This document shows, one piece after another, positions 46,124 to 58,078 of a stretch of 64,000 nucleotides of DNA; position 1 is the stretch's first letter, and each line of letters opens with the position of its first letter. The notes below the pieces were generated by a model that saw only the letters and a program-made list of their open reading frames with translations, was not told the origin of the DNA and searched no databases. This DNA comes from Paracentrotus lividus. Lineage: Eukaryota > Echinodermata > Echinoidea > Camarodonta > Echinidae. The translations under genes were made by a program, and so were the position numbers. The stretch lies in assembly GCA_940671915.1 (NCBI GenBank), contig CALNVZ010003425.1:36354478-36418477 (forward strand), in the 5' to 3' direction.

Positions 46124-46879
46124 CTGTCAACATCAAACCGACAGACAAGAGACATGTATATCTTCAATGTCGGCTGTGTTTCATATTGTCATGTGAAAAT
46201 GGTTGTCAATATATTCTTATTTTTGTATAATAATGTATCGAGTTAAAAAGTCCCATCATTTTGAAAGTTGTCTGGTTTGAAGCATGAAAACTTAATCATG
46301 GGTTTCATGACATTTTTTGGTAAAGGTTAGTGTTGTAACTCTTTTCATTTGGATTTTTGCATGCATGACTGAGTAACAGACAATCTTTAGAAGAGAACAA
46401 AATCTGAATTGTGCCAAGTGGACGGAATAAGATTGCAACAAATATTGAAGTAGTATGTGTACACAAATACCTACACAACCTCACACACACATGAGAACAC
46501 ACACACACTCACACACCCATCCTCCCTCACGCACACGCACATCATTACACATGTACCAACAAACACAGTAAAAAATTATTTATAATAACATTTCTGATAA
46601 GCATTGATGTTTTGTTTACCAAGGCCATCACTGAATGATTGGGACATACAATGTAGTAATTCCCTAACAAATGTTTGGGAGCGTGAGTGAGGGTGTGTGT
46701 GTGTGTGTGTGTGTGTGGTCAGGGTGTGGGTGCGTATTTGTGTGTGTGCTGGTGTGAATGAGATAGCTAGGGTAGGCCATATGTGTGCTTCAGGTGTGTG
46801 TGTAAATGATGGTATGTGTGGGTGTATGTCTTTGTGCGTGCACATAAGTAATACACTCTCAATTTGTTTATTCTTCACA
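46124..46879. other. intron with CA/TG microsatellites
   Basis: ACACACACACTCACACAC near 46500 and GTGTGTGTGTGTGTGTG at 46695-46718 are inverted relative to each other, with 180 bases between. Frames in this stretch are low-complexity. Confidence 0.7.
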
Positions 46880-49800
46880 CAACCACTTTTAGCGCAAGTG
46901 TGCTGTCTTCTGAAAATTGTCTGTTAAAAAAGGAGATCTTTAATTCTACAGAATTACTCATTGATACTTGTTCTGACTCAGTACTTTGGGTCAAAGTAAA
47001 GAATGACATACTTGGTTTTGAATTCATTTTAGCGACACCTGACACCTGTGATTAATGATCAATTTGACTCCAGCCAAAATGATGTTGATTTACGTGAATT
47101 TTTAAGTGACAAGGGTTTTGTTGTTGATAGGTACAATAGCGATACCACTGTGAATAAGTCTGGGGAATTATTGATTGATATTTGTCAGAGTTTCGATTTA
47201 ACGATCGTAAATGGTCGTTTTGCGGGTGATAAAAATCAGGGTAATCTGACTTGCTATACTAGTGCAGGATGTAGCACCACTGATTATGCTATTGTATCTC
47301 ATTCCTTTCTTGAAAATATTTCTGATTTCAAAGTTGATGTTTTTGACAAGTGTTTGTCTGATGTTCATTGTCCAATTAATTTGTTTTTATTGGGGAAGCC
47401 TTGCAATTCCTTGGTTTGTAAAAAGAAGATCTGTGACCAATCCAAATTAAAACCTGGTCATTTTGCATTTAAATGGTCCCCAGATTCTGGAGGGGTTTTC
47501 AGTAAGCATGTGACTAAATCATTAGATGTTCTTTCCTCAGGTGTTGATTGTCTCGAAGTTGATGTGACAAGTGAAAAAGTGGATAATTTTTGTTCTGAAT
47601 TAAATAAGGTTTTTGTGGATACCGCTGAGGAAGTTGGTGTGTGTACATATTTGCCACCTTGCAGAGGGGTGGTAAGGAAGGAAAACAATGTAAATAAACC
47701 ATGGTTTGACAAAGAATGTCAGAATGCTAGAAGGGAATATTTGAATAAAAAGAATAGGTACAAAAATAAGAGAAAAGAATCTCTTCTTTTAGCTGATAAT
47801 GATTTCTGTGAAGCCAGCAAATATTATAAAAGATTATTGAGACGAAAAAGGAGGCTGTTTTTTAAACAGCAAAATGAGTCATTGCGAAAATTGGAAAATA
47901 ATAATCCGGCTCAATATTGGTCCATTTTGAAATCAGGGGAACGTACTAATACGATTGAGGCTCCAGTTGAATTGTCTGATTTTGTTGATCACTTTAGCAA
48001 GATTGGCAATAGGAACAATGATAATGATCAATTATCTGTGACTATACACTTGATGATATACAGGTTAAAGTTGCTGTTGATGGTAAGCATCTATTAAATG
48101 ATCAATTCTCAGAAGATGAAGTTATGTCTTTGATAAAGAAATAAAAAAATGGCAAAGCGTGTGGAGTAGATAAAGTGCTAATGAATTTTTGAAAAATTGC
48201 CCAAGAAATATGATCATGATAATAGTCCGTTTTTTCAATATCGTTTTAGATACAGGTTGTATTCCTACAGATTGGTGTGCAGGCATAATTATTCCAATCT
48301 ACAAAAACAAGGGCGATGCTGCTGATCCAGATAACTACAGGGGAATTACTCTATTAAGTTGTTTGGGAAAACTATTTACTTCTATATTAAATTCGTTGTT
48401 TGGGAAAACTATTTACTTCTATATTAAATTTGAGATTAACTTAATTTTTTAATATAAATTGTCAGGTTGGGAAGGAGCAAGCAGGTTTCCGTGCAAGCTA
48501 CTCCACAACTGATCATGTATTTGTGTCGAAATCCACAATTGATATTTATTTGCCGCAAAAGAAACGTCTTTATTGTGGATTTATTGATTATAAAAAAGCC
48601 TTTGATTTTATTGATAGATACTCGTTGTGGCAGAAACTGTTGAAAAATGGAGTTAGTGGTAAAATTTTTCATGTGATTAAGAACATATACCAACATGCCA
48701 AGTCATGTGTAAACGTTAAAGAAAATTTGTCACGGTATTTTACTTGCAATGTTGGTGTAAGACAAGGGGAAAATCTGTCCCCATTATTGTTTGCCATTTA
48801 TCTGAACGATTTTGACAGCTATATTGGTTCTTCTTAGGAAGGTCTGAAGTATCTGGCCAATGAGATGCGCAGTAAGGTCTTGGATACTTTTGTTAATTTG
48901 TATTGTTCGTTGTATGCAGACGACACTATTATTCTAGCTGAGAGTTCAGACCAACTCCAATTTGCTCTTAATGTAGTTAATGATTATTGCCAAAAGTGGC
49001 AATTAACCGTAAATACTAGCAAGACTAAAATTGTTATATTTTCTCGAGGGAAGGTGAGGAAAATACCAGTTTTCAACCTTTGTGGTGATGTTTTAGAAGT
49101 TGTGGATGATTTTACCTATTTGGGGGTTAGATTTCAGTATAATGGAACGTTTAAATTAACAGTCACAAAGCAGGTATCCCAGGCAAGGAAAGCTTTGTAC
49201 AGTTTATCGGCAAAAGCAAAAAGATTACATTTGTCCATTGATACACAATGTGAATTATTTGATCGGATGATTTTACCAATACTGACATATGGGTGTGAAG
49301 TATGGGGCTATGAAGATATTGCTCAAATAGAAATTTTTCACAGGAAATTTTTGAGAACAATTTTACAGGTAAATAAGTTTACTCCAGATGCTATGGCATA
49401 TGGAGAAACTGGGCGCTCTACTTTAATAAGTCATATTAGATGTAGAATGATTGGATTTTGGTTCAGAATTGTGAAGGTGAGGAGGACAAGTATACTTTCT
49501 TGATATATAGCTTGGTTCTTAGTATGCACAAAGATCCTACTTTACAGTTAACGTCAAAATGGATGAGTTTCATTGAAGATACACGACAGAAAGCAGGTTA
49601 TGGTAATATATTCTTGACACAAGGGCAGGGAATTGGGACCAATTGGTTTCTAAAAGCCTTGAAGCTGCGTTTAAAAGACATGTCAGATCAAGACTGGCAT
49701 GCAGCAATATGGTCAAATAATGAAAAAAGAATTAGCTTTTGAGAAGTATTTCTTAATTTTAAGTGTAACTGATGCAACTACATTATGTAAATTCAGATGC

Positions 49801-50402
49801 AGGTCACATAGGCTACCAATCAATAACAATCGCTTTTCTCGAGATTCAGTAAATGATGATTTATGTAGTACTACATTATGCTCGTTGAAGGAAGTTGGAG
49901 ATGAGTTCCATTATTTATTTGTGTGTCCTTATTTTAGTAAAGAAAGATATATGTACATACCCACAGAATATTTTATAAGACCATGTGTTTACCAAATGGG
50001 TAGATTGTTTAGTTTAGATAAAATGTGCCATTTAAAAAAAACTTGTAAAATTCATTAGAATAGTAATGTTGCACTTCTCTAAATCATTTACTGACGAAAG
50101 ATTTCTTTATAATAATCCAGTTGCCAGAGTGAATGTAACTACTAGAAGTGGCAGGGTGATTAAACAACCAGTGCCTTTTACATTGTAATAGTGCTAAACA
50201 CAACAATATATTAGTTTATAGTTTTGTTATTGGTGTTCTTGTTATATTCTTGTATTTTCACAATGCAAACATTTGTATTCATCATTGATATTATGTTCAT
50301 TGGTATATGCATATCATTATTGTAAATTTGTCTTGTTGAGACTCTCATACTCCCGATCGGGGGTCGATAGAGTTTAATAAAATCTTATCTTATCTTATCT
50401 TA
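46880..50402 (+). mobile_element. 5'-truncated LINE with endonuclease remnant and YADD reverse transcriptase
   Basis: Plus-strand non-LTR element. It starts inside the AP-endonuclease (LWVKVKNDILGFEFILAT, later TIVNGRF and CLSDVHCPINLF), followed by a basic linker (RRKRRLFFKQQNESLRKLEN). Reverse transcriptase: [75 protein letters not shown] and CSLYADDTIILAESSDQL. The C-terminal domain has DEFHYLFVCPYF. It is broken by frameshifts near 48060-48190, a 37-bp duplication at 48358-48431, and a stop at 48834-48836. It ends in a TCTTATCTTATCTTATCTTA tail. Clade not resolved. Confidence 0.9.
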
Positions 50403-50814
50403 TTCAGTCATGACTGCAAAGATCCTAATGAAAATGGCACCAGCAAATGCTAGGAGGATGACTCTACCAAAATATGCAATGAAAGCCTTGAATATTCATA
50501 CTTTTCACAAGACAACTACAAAATGATGGGGCATTTTTTCTGACATCAGTCTGTACATGTGTATTGTATGAACCATCCCAGAAAAAGACCTGGCTCTGTC
50601 ATTATCACAAATAAAAAACAACAGATGTCAAAAATATCATCATTAATTCCTTTAAAATGGGGTTGGAGGTTCTCTCGCAAAAAGCCTTTCACTTGCACTG
50701 AATATAAGGAGTTCAATGCACATACACATGGATATTCAATGTTTATATCACCCAGGTATTTGTACAAGTGGCTTTTGAGCGAACTACATGTAGTTGATAC
50801 TTACCCATATAGCT
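50403..50814. other. stretch between two LINEs
   Basis: No distinct feature. It may be part of the 5' region of the next LINE, but I see no endonuclease motif. Confidence 0.4.
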
Positions 50815-53800
50815 AAGCCTATTCCAGGTACTACCTTTGCCTTCGAACCCATTGGGGAACAAAATGTATCAAATATCATGAAGAAACTTGAAACAGCCAA
50901 AGCAAAGTGATTAGATGGTCTTGATACTATGCTTCTTAAAGCAGCCTCCCCTATAATTTATACTCACCTCACATCCCTCTTTAACCGCTCACTAGATACT
51001 GGATTCATTCCTGATGAATGGAAACGTGCTAAAGTCACTCCCATTCACAGGGGAGGTGAGAAATCCTAATAACTACAGACCTATATCTGTTATCCCCGTG
51101 GTTATGAATATATTTGAAAGATTAGTCCACACCCAGGTTCAGGACTACTTTTTAGAACATAACTTGTTAGCTAGTGAACAGTCTGGTTTTCGGAAGAACC
51201 ACTCAACAAGCACTGTTCTTACCTATTTAAGTGATCATCTGTACAAGCAAATGGATCATGGTCGACTGACGGGAGTTGTGATTTTAGACCTCAAAAAGGC
51301 GTTTGACTCAGTCGACCATGATCTATTGCTTCATAAACTTACCTTGTATGGAATTTATGGAACAGAATATAACTGGTTTGAGAATTACCTAAAACATCGT
51401 TCGCAGTGTACCTCTGTAAAACATCTTCCTCCAAATTGAAAGAAGTACAAGCAGGAGTGCCCCAAGGTCAATCTTGGGCCCACTCCTGTTTACTATAATG
51501 GTGAATGACATGCCCAATGATCTGAAGAAATGTAAGATTATGCTCCATGCTGACGACACTGTATTAGTGTTCAGTTGCAAATATGCCGATCTGCATTGAA
51601 ACAGAAATCAATGCAGATCTCCAAAGAATAAGTCAATGGTTAATATCAAATCGACTTACACTAAACCCTGATAAGTCAAAATTCATGTTATTTGGTACCT
51701 CTCATAAATTGAAAAATGCAAACCCCCTAAATGTGAAGGTTGATAATCACGTCCTTGAAAGAGTTCCCATTTCAAATACTTGGGTACGTGGTTGGATGAG
51801 TCGCTAACCTGGCAAAAGCAAGTAGATGTAATCAGCAAAAAAATTGGCTCACACATTGCCTTATTATTAGACTGAGAAAGTACTTAACTGTCGATAGTGC
51901 CAAACTTCTAGCTAATGCCTTGATAACACCCCATTTTGACCATTGCAGCTGTTCTTGGGTAAACTGTTCACAATACATAAAGAACGTTCTCACATTACCC
52001 AACATAAAAAAATGGGGAGACTGGTCCTCAAATGCAATTTTATGACACCTACTGTTGATGTCCTGTCTCAACTGAAATGGGTAACCATTGAACAAATATG
52101 GACATTTTACAAATGTAAGTTGTTATATAATGCAATCAATGGAGAAAGCCTTAACTATATCTCTGATATGTTTACTAAAAGTAATAGTGTTCATACTCAC
52201 TGCAAGAGGGGTGCCACTTCACAAGGTTTGCTGGTGCCAATGGTCAAAACACAAATAGGGAAAAAAAGCTTTTCCCCACAAAGGGTCACTTTTGTGGAAC
52301 GGGCTTCCTTCAGCCCTTAAGAATGCACCAACTAAAGAAGCATTCACGCCTTAATTCTGGAGACTAGCAAAAACTCATGAAGGGCTTTAATTCCATATAT
52401 TTTGTCCTCTGATGCTGGCTAGTGAGTGTAATCGTGCATAGGCCCATATAACGTTTCTGAAGGGATAGACAAACCTTATGTATTAAAAAAAATATTATTA
52501 TGAAGTGAAATTACTAATATGAATCTTAATTGTATGTAATCTTATGGGCAATTCCATGAAAAATGAAACCCAAGGGTGAAAAAATGAAAATAGAGAAACA
52601 AATTTGTTTTAATCTGGAAAGTATTCAGGAAGGGTTATATCAACAAGATATAATAAAACAAATTGTTTACCAAGTCGGAAAACATATTTTTTCAGCTGTT
52701 GAAAAAAGGTGTTTCTTCCAAAAAATTGTCATAAAATTCAGTGCGTTTTGCATATATTTGTTCTCAAGTAAAAATCTTACCATAAAATGACTTTCAGGTG
52801 ATTATTTTTATGTTATAATAAAGCTCAGGTCCCATTTATAAATCATCCAACAGGATTTTGGAAGGAATGAAATATTTTCTGAAAAATAGCCTTTTCAAAC
52901 TTTTTGATTTCTATCGCGCTTGAAGTGTAATGTCCGTAACGTTTTAGATACATAAGTTCTTACAGCACCCTGTGTTTTGGTCCAATTTTGTTGCAAATTC
53001 AAATGCCAAGCTAAAATATGTTATCTCACAACATATCAAGAGGTTTTTCATAAATTTTTCATAATTCATGGAAAAAGAGCGTTACGGACATTACATCATC
53101 ATTGCTTTACGGACATTACACATTTGTAGCAAAGATGAGAATGCATACGATTGCAGGATATTGTTTTGATTTTATACTTCAATATGGAAATCTATCAATA
53201 AATAGATGCTGGCCCTTAATAGTAACATTAGTTTGTGACATTACTGGTGATTTTGAACATTTTTTTAGTCCATTAATTAAAACCTGTAAACACAGTATGC
53301 ATTCACTACAAGCTGTACTCAGAAGCAAAATAGAGCAAGCTTGGTGGACACATTTAAAGTGACACTGGAGGACAAGAGGAGGATGAGGAAAAGGTGTAAC
53401 CACATGCATACTTCTTTGACAACTGCTCCTAAAGGATATTTTGTTCATGTGGGGTTTCAGACAAAACAAAATTTGCAAAGTACTTTGTCGCACAAATAAG
53501 AAGGGTCCATACTGATGGGCACACAACGAAGTTTTTGAAAAGACAAAGATTCACAAATTTCTTTCTATACAGTGAAGAAGAGGAGTCATTTGTGGAACAG
53601 GGAAAATCATAGTATTGCTACCTACTTCTGCTGTGGGTAGAAGTAACAATATCTACCTCCAAACTGACATGGAAGCAGAATGAATGAATGATATGTCTAA
53701 AAAGACTTTTTTGACACTTGTGAAGACTACATTAACATTTACAAGACTTTGTAAATACAACAAATTGTGAAAAAGGAGAATGGAAAAGCATCCTTCAAGA

Positions 53801-55178
53801 TCCAAAAATCATATTGAATGTTAGATGAACAATATACATTATTTTCAATAAGAATAAAAGTTGTTTATTCGTATAGAGTTAGGCTCAGCTTTGGGTACAT
53901 TCAATTGTATGAAAAGTGTAATGTCCGTAACGCTTCTCTAATATTACATTTTAAGATGTTATGAGTTAAAATATTATGATACAAAGTCAAAAGGTAAACT
54001 AAATGTCCTTTTATGGATCATTTATCCATAGTAGACATATAATATTTCTTTTTGATTCCCATAAAATAGCAAAAATCAACAAGCTAATAAAGTTCCAGAT
54101 TAAACCGAAAAATAGTCCTCAAATTGGCAACCAATGAAATAAAAAATTCATGAAAATGCTTTTGCAACATTTTAGAATGTGTATTAATTACCATCCAGGT
54201 GAAAAGAATACAAAATATTACCACTAACATGTGACCCCTTCTACTTAATGAAAGTGGACAAATCTGTAATGTCCGTAACGCTTAAAATGTAATGTCCGTA
54301 ACACCACAATTGTGGCTCTAGCGGGTACATGCGTCATTTGTTTCATTAAATTCAACTTTAATCCAATGAAACATTTCATTACCTTTAAATTTATGTGGAG
54401 ATTGGACTTACTGTGTACCTAAACTCACAGACTTTTCAATGAATGTAAAGGTAGGTAAAAAGTCTTGTCCAAAAAATGTAATGTCCGTAATGGTTACGAT
54501 ATATGGTGTAACTCCCACAACATGTACGGAAATGGATTGAAACTTGCACAGTTTATAGTCTATAGTTTTTGGTTTATGATTCCGTGTTATGAGTTCAGAA
54601 TAGAAGAGTTATGTTATCTTAATGACCTTTTGAAGTAGCAAAAATTGGTCTGAAATGTAATGTCCGTAATGCTGGAACTGCCCTTATGCTATGTAATATG
54701 TTTAAAGATATATGTTATGAAAAGTAAATGAAAATAACTGTTACTTAACTAGAATTATACGTTTAAGTCTAATGAATTTTGAATAATAACAATCACCCTC
54801 TTGTATGTACATCTTATTTTCTTATAACAATCAAATAGTATTTTAGGGATAAAATGTTAGGTTATCTAACTTAAGCTTTTGTATAATGACTTTTAATTTA
54901 CAAATTGCACACCTTCAAAAATTTCCTTGATTTATGCTGAATACCAATACTGGTTCTTTTCAATTACCCATATCATTTCCCCTGTACCATGTCTATTGTA
55001 ATTGCATTGTAACGTAATATTGTCAATTTCATATCTTTGTTTACATGTTCTCGTATATACTTTTGTGTTCCTATGATTGTTTTATGTATATATATGTGCA
55101 GGGCCCTGGTTGACAACAGTGTTTAATCACTGAACAGGCTACCCTGGGTAAAGAAAACAAATAAATAAATAAATTAAA
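50815..55178 (+). mobile_element. decayed LINE (CR1/jockey-like), split by a nested DNA element
   Basis: Plus-strand reverse transcriptase: LDTGFIPDEWKRAKVTPIHR, NNYRPISVIPVVMNIFERLV, SGFRKNHSTSTVLTYLSDH, VVILDLKKAFDSVDHDLLLH, then VPQ-G-like and a broken A-DD-T-V block (DDTVLVFSCKY), then RISQWLISNRLTLNPDKSKF. Many frameshifts and stops follow. The 3' untranslated part is interrupted at 52546-54683 and resumes to a tail with GAACAGGCTACCCTGGGTAA and AAATAAATAAATAAA, typical of CR1/L2-like ends. The endonuclease is absent, so it is 5'-truncated. Confidence 0.85.
52546..54683. mobile_element. unclassified 2.1-kb DNA transposon with dispersed TAATGTCCGTAAC sites
   Basis: TTAT at 52542-52545 and 54684-54687 flank inverted ends GGGCAATTCCA and TGGAACTGCCC (one mismatch in 11). 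The core TAATGTCCGTAA, or its complement, lies at about 52928, 53080-53094 (-), 53107-53119 (-), 53918-53932, 54266-54280, 54289-54302, 54478-54490 and 54657-54669. Right-half copies all point one way and two of the three left-half copies point the other way, as expected for subterminal transposase-binding sites. Coding-like pieces occur (VGFQTKQNLQSTLSHK near 53450) but no intact gene. Family unknown. Confidence 0.72.
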
Positions 55179-55243
55179 TAAAATACACACACAAATGTGC
55201 AATTTTTTTTTACTCAGTTACGACATTCCCTTTTCCTCTTTAA

Positions 55244-56008
55244 CCCTAATCAGACTGGGGGGGGGGGGGGGCCATGATGGCCCCCCCCTCGACTTTTTCG
55301 GCGACCACTCCGCCGCATGAAATTTTCTGATCGCACCACTTGCTGACTTTTTACTTTCGAGTCTCGCGCCATCTTTTGAAACCATTTCGCAAAAATCGGT
55401 CGTACCGTTACGACGCTGCACGATTTCAAAAATATCCGTCAGACCGAAAATAGCTCAAAAACGTGATTTTGTGTACAAAGTCAATGCAAATTGAGTTTTC
55501 TACCCTAATTCATAAAGATATGATTATTTTAACTTTCATTGGCTGAAAATCAATTTATTTAGCATATTTATGCTTAAAAATGGTTCTTAAATGTTTTTGC
55601 TTAAAAAAAAAAAGAAAAAAAAAGGTCGAAAAAACAAAGAAATACATAAGAAATTCATAAAACAATAAAATACATAAGAAATTAATTTTGAAACGAGATT
55701 TTTTCTAGTACAATTGTAAGGAATGCTATAAGGAATAATAATACACAAAATAGCATTCTAGGAGCTTTATTTTTTCAATTAGAGCAAAAAGTATGATTCA
55801 TGCATAAATTAGCATAATTAATTCATATTAAAAAATTAATATTATTTGGAAAAATTAACAGCGCAGTCTTGTAGATTACATGGTTCACTACCATCGTGCA
55901 AATTTTGGTGCGGTCGCGCGATCGGCGGCCGAGATCTTAGGGGGGGGGGCCATCATGGCCCCCCCCCCCAGTCTTGACAGCTACCAAAACACCCCAGTCT
56001 GATTAGGG
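55244..56008. mobile_element. 765-bp TTAA element, copy A, abutting an exon
   Basis: TTAA at 55240-55243 and 56009-56012. The inverted ends are CCCTAATCAGACTGGGG and CCAGTCTGATTAGGG, each followed by G- or C-runs around CCATGATGG/CCATCATGG. It is related to copy B (32533-34072) in reverse orientation. Non-coding. Its right duplication lies one base beyond the exon ending at 56014. Confidence 0.85.
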
Positions 56009-56013
56009 TTAAC

Positions 56014-56321
56014 CATCATCTCATTTAGTTTGGGAGACTGACTTCCATCGATCCTTGCAGTATACAAACTATTTTGGATGTAATTAGTATCCCTTGAGGA
56101 TGGCCAGAACATTCCACATACCCTTTTGGTAGAGTTCTGAAGATCAATGATGATGCTGTAATCAGGCTTGCTTGAATATGGATCTGATGCCAAAGAGGTA
56201 TGAAAGGTTACCATATTCTCATAGTAGGATGTAGATCCTAATACGACCCCACTGATGTCGGCACCACCAACAGTAAATAACCAGCTAATGCTCCTCACAT
56301 TGCGATCAAGTAATGCAGATC
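56014..56321 (-). CDS. lipid-transfer-like gene, about 102-codon exon
   Basis: The acceptor GGGTTTACAG is clear; the first two bases complete the codon left by exon 57216-57475, giving ...FRLNGSALLDRN. It reads SISWLFTVGGADISGVVLGS, then PDYSIIIDLQNSTKRVCGMF, and later LYTARIDGSQSPKL. The donor at 56012-56013 is GTTAACC, a weak site created in part by the TTAA element. Without it the frame runs 9 codons into the element and stops. If the exon ends at 56014 it is phase 0 and joins 45959-46123. Confidence 0.75.
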
Positions 56322-57215
56322 CTGTAAACCCAAACGTATTTGACCATTTTTATCTATAGGTTTTGAAAAACAGATATAATTCTTATTATATACAAACAAC
56401 CTGACAAAGAATGACTACAGCTTACATCCCTATTAACCTGAAACATTTAATTGCAAAATACCAGACTAAGAATTCTACACATTTGGCTTCGCCTATCGTC
56501 TCTTCCTCTTGATTCTTTACATCCCTCGTTTCTCTATAAACAATCTCTGTTTCATTCAAACCATGTTTAGTTATTTTCTGAGAGAACATGATCAGGGTTT
56601 CATCAGATACCGTAAAGCATGAAACATCCTTTTTTGTGTATATGGAACTTTGACAATACACCTACCATGACAAAATATTAATTTTAAAAAAAATTGTAAA
56701 ATTTAAATGCTTGCCAAAATTTCATGTTCCACAGTTAAAGGTAGTATCAGCCTTTTTCACAAATTGCGAAAACTAATGCAACTTGGCATAACTGTAGAAT
56801 ATGATCGACCTATACTGTCTATTCAATCTTACTTTCACAGGTTGCCTAGATCAGTATTACGAAACGAAAATCTGACTACCTATCTTGACCAGCTCTCCAT
56901 CAACATCGTTGATATTACAGCGCGTGCAGCACGGACCGTACACAGCAATATACACACGGCGCATCAGCGTGCATTATTCTCTGCGCTAACGGTCATCGGT
57001 TCGCACTGTACGGTATATTTTTCGAGGTTCGAAAAAATAGGAAGGAATTTTGATAATCGCAATATAATGACAAACATACACATTTGAGCTTAATCATGTT
57101 GTGGGAAGATATAGTCATTGGTATACTACTATATCCTCTAAAAGCTAGAAATTTAATATTTTTGCCTGCAAAAGGCTGACACTACCTTTAAATAAACAAA
57201 ACAATGCTCTCTTAC
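56322..57215. other. intron of the lipid-transfer-like gene
   Basis: Contains a TTAA element (56739-57187). A 79-codon minus-strand open stretch (56422-56661) is skipped because the flanking exons join in phase without it. Confidence 0.6.
56739..57187. mobile_element. 449-bp TTAA element with short inverted ends
   Basis: TTAA at 56735-56738 and 57188-57191. The ends AGGTAGTATCAGCCTTTT and AAAAGGCTGACACTACCT are inverted repeats with one mismatch. The interior is unique, and its long plus-strand open stretch (56707-57087) begins outside the element and shows no protein family. It looks like a non-autonomous piggyBac- or Kolobok-type element. Confidence 0.78.
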
Positions 57216-57475
57216 CGTTGAGCCTGAAGATGTCTTCTATGCCGACCAAAGCTATGTCGTTGATCAAGATTCCACTCTCTGAAATGTCCATGGATATTTC
57301 AAGGATGGGGCTGCTCTGGTCGATCTCCAAAATGATAGTTGGTATGCGCACGTCAAAGTAATGGGATTTTGAATGCTGTTTCTGGAGACTGATCTTGGTC
57401 CTGAAGAAACCTCTGAACTTGAGCATGTTGTTGAGGTAAATATCTGATGATGAGACGTCAATATCACAATCAATG
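57216..57475 (-). CDS. lipid-transfer-like gene, 86-codon exon
   Basis: Acceptor AATAATTAG, donor GTAAGA. It reads IDCDIDVSSSDIYLNNMLKF, then RTKISLQKQHSKSHYFDVRI, then IDQSSPILEISMDISESGIL. It has strongly alternating beta pattern and the DISES motif also seen in the plus-strand candidate at 29518-29637. It ends one base into a codon and joins exon 56014-56321 in phase. It does not join the exon upstream (58079-58258) in phase, so something is missing between them. Confidence 0.76.
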
Positions 57476-58078
57476 CTAATTATTTTGCTCTGCTCTCTGC
57501 AATTCCTGCAAACTCATTTGGTTATGTAGGCCTAGTATTTATGTGCTATGCTCGAGAATTGATGAACCAGAAGAGAAAATGTATTAATTTCTATTCATCA
57601 TTAATACTTCCCAAAACAAGGTTATCATTTATAAGCTTCATTATGTAATAACAAGAGTTTATCATGGAGGTCATCTGAAGGGAAGAACGAAGAGACAATA
57701 GAGGGCCCCACAAAGCTCTTTTGATGTGATTGTTAGGTAGGGAAAGATGAACAAAATGAAGCAACGTATCAGGTCTAAGAATGTTAATAAAGTTACTTTG
57801 AACCAATTAATGTAAGTGCAAAAAAATAGGAACGAAATTTCAGTCTGAAATTAATACTCTTACTATTATCGTTTTTTTTCTGTTGATGAACAACCTATAA
57901 TGAACATCAAAAAGTGACCAATTTAATGATTTTTTGTTGTTTGATGTCTTGAAATTATTGAGAAAAAATTTGAATAAATAAACTAATTTTGATTATATGC
58001 TACATTAACGCCTTAAGTAATGAATTTTTAAAAATCAATTAAAAATTATTATTCTCATAAACTAATCTTATATCTCAC
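57476..58078. other. intron of the lipid-transfer-like gene
   Basis: An open minus-strand stretch at 57591-57806 is unrecognised (LHFVHLSLPNNHIKRALWGP). No repeat seen. Confidence 0.45.

Noticed and set aside
53179..53526. 115-codon minus-strand frame within the 2.1-kb element
   Set aside because: Overlaps weak coding-like plus-strand pieces and has no transposase motif; kept only as a comment on the element.
56422..56661. 79-codon minus-strand open stretch, possibly an exon of the lipid-transfer-like gene
   Set aside because: The flanking exons 57216-57475 and 56014-56321 join in phase without it, and its composition lacks the beta-strand pattern.
56707..57087. 126-codon plus-strand frame
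   Set aside because: It starts outside and runs through the TTAA element 56739-57187; no protein family is recognisable.
57591..57806. Minus-strand frame in the intron between 57216-57475 and 58079-58258
   Set aside because: It does not repair the phase mismatch between those exons, and no domain is evident.
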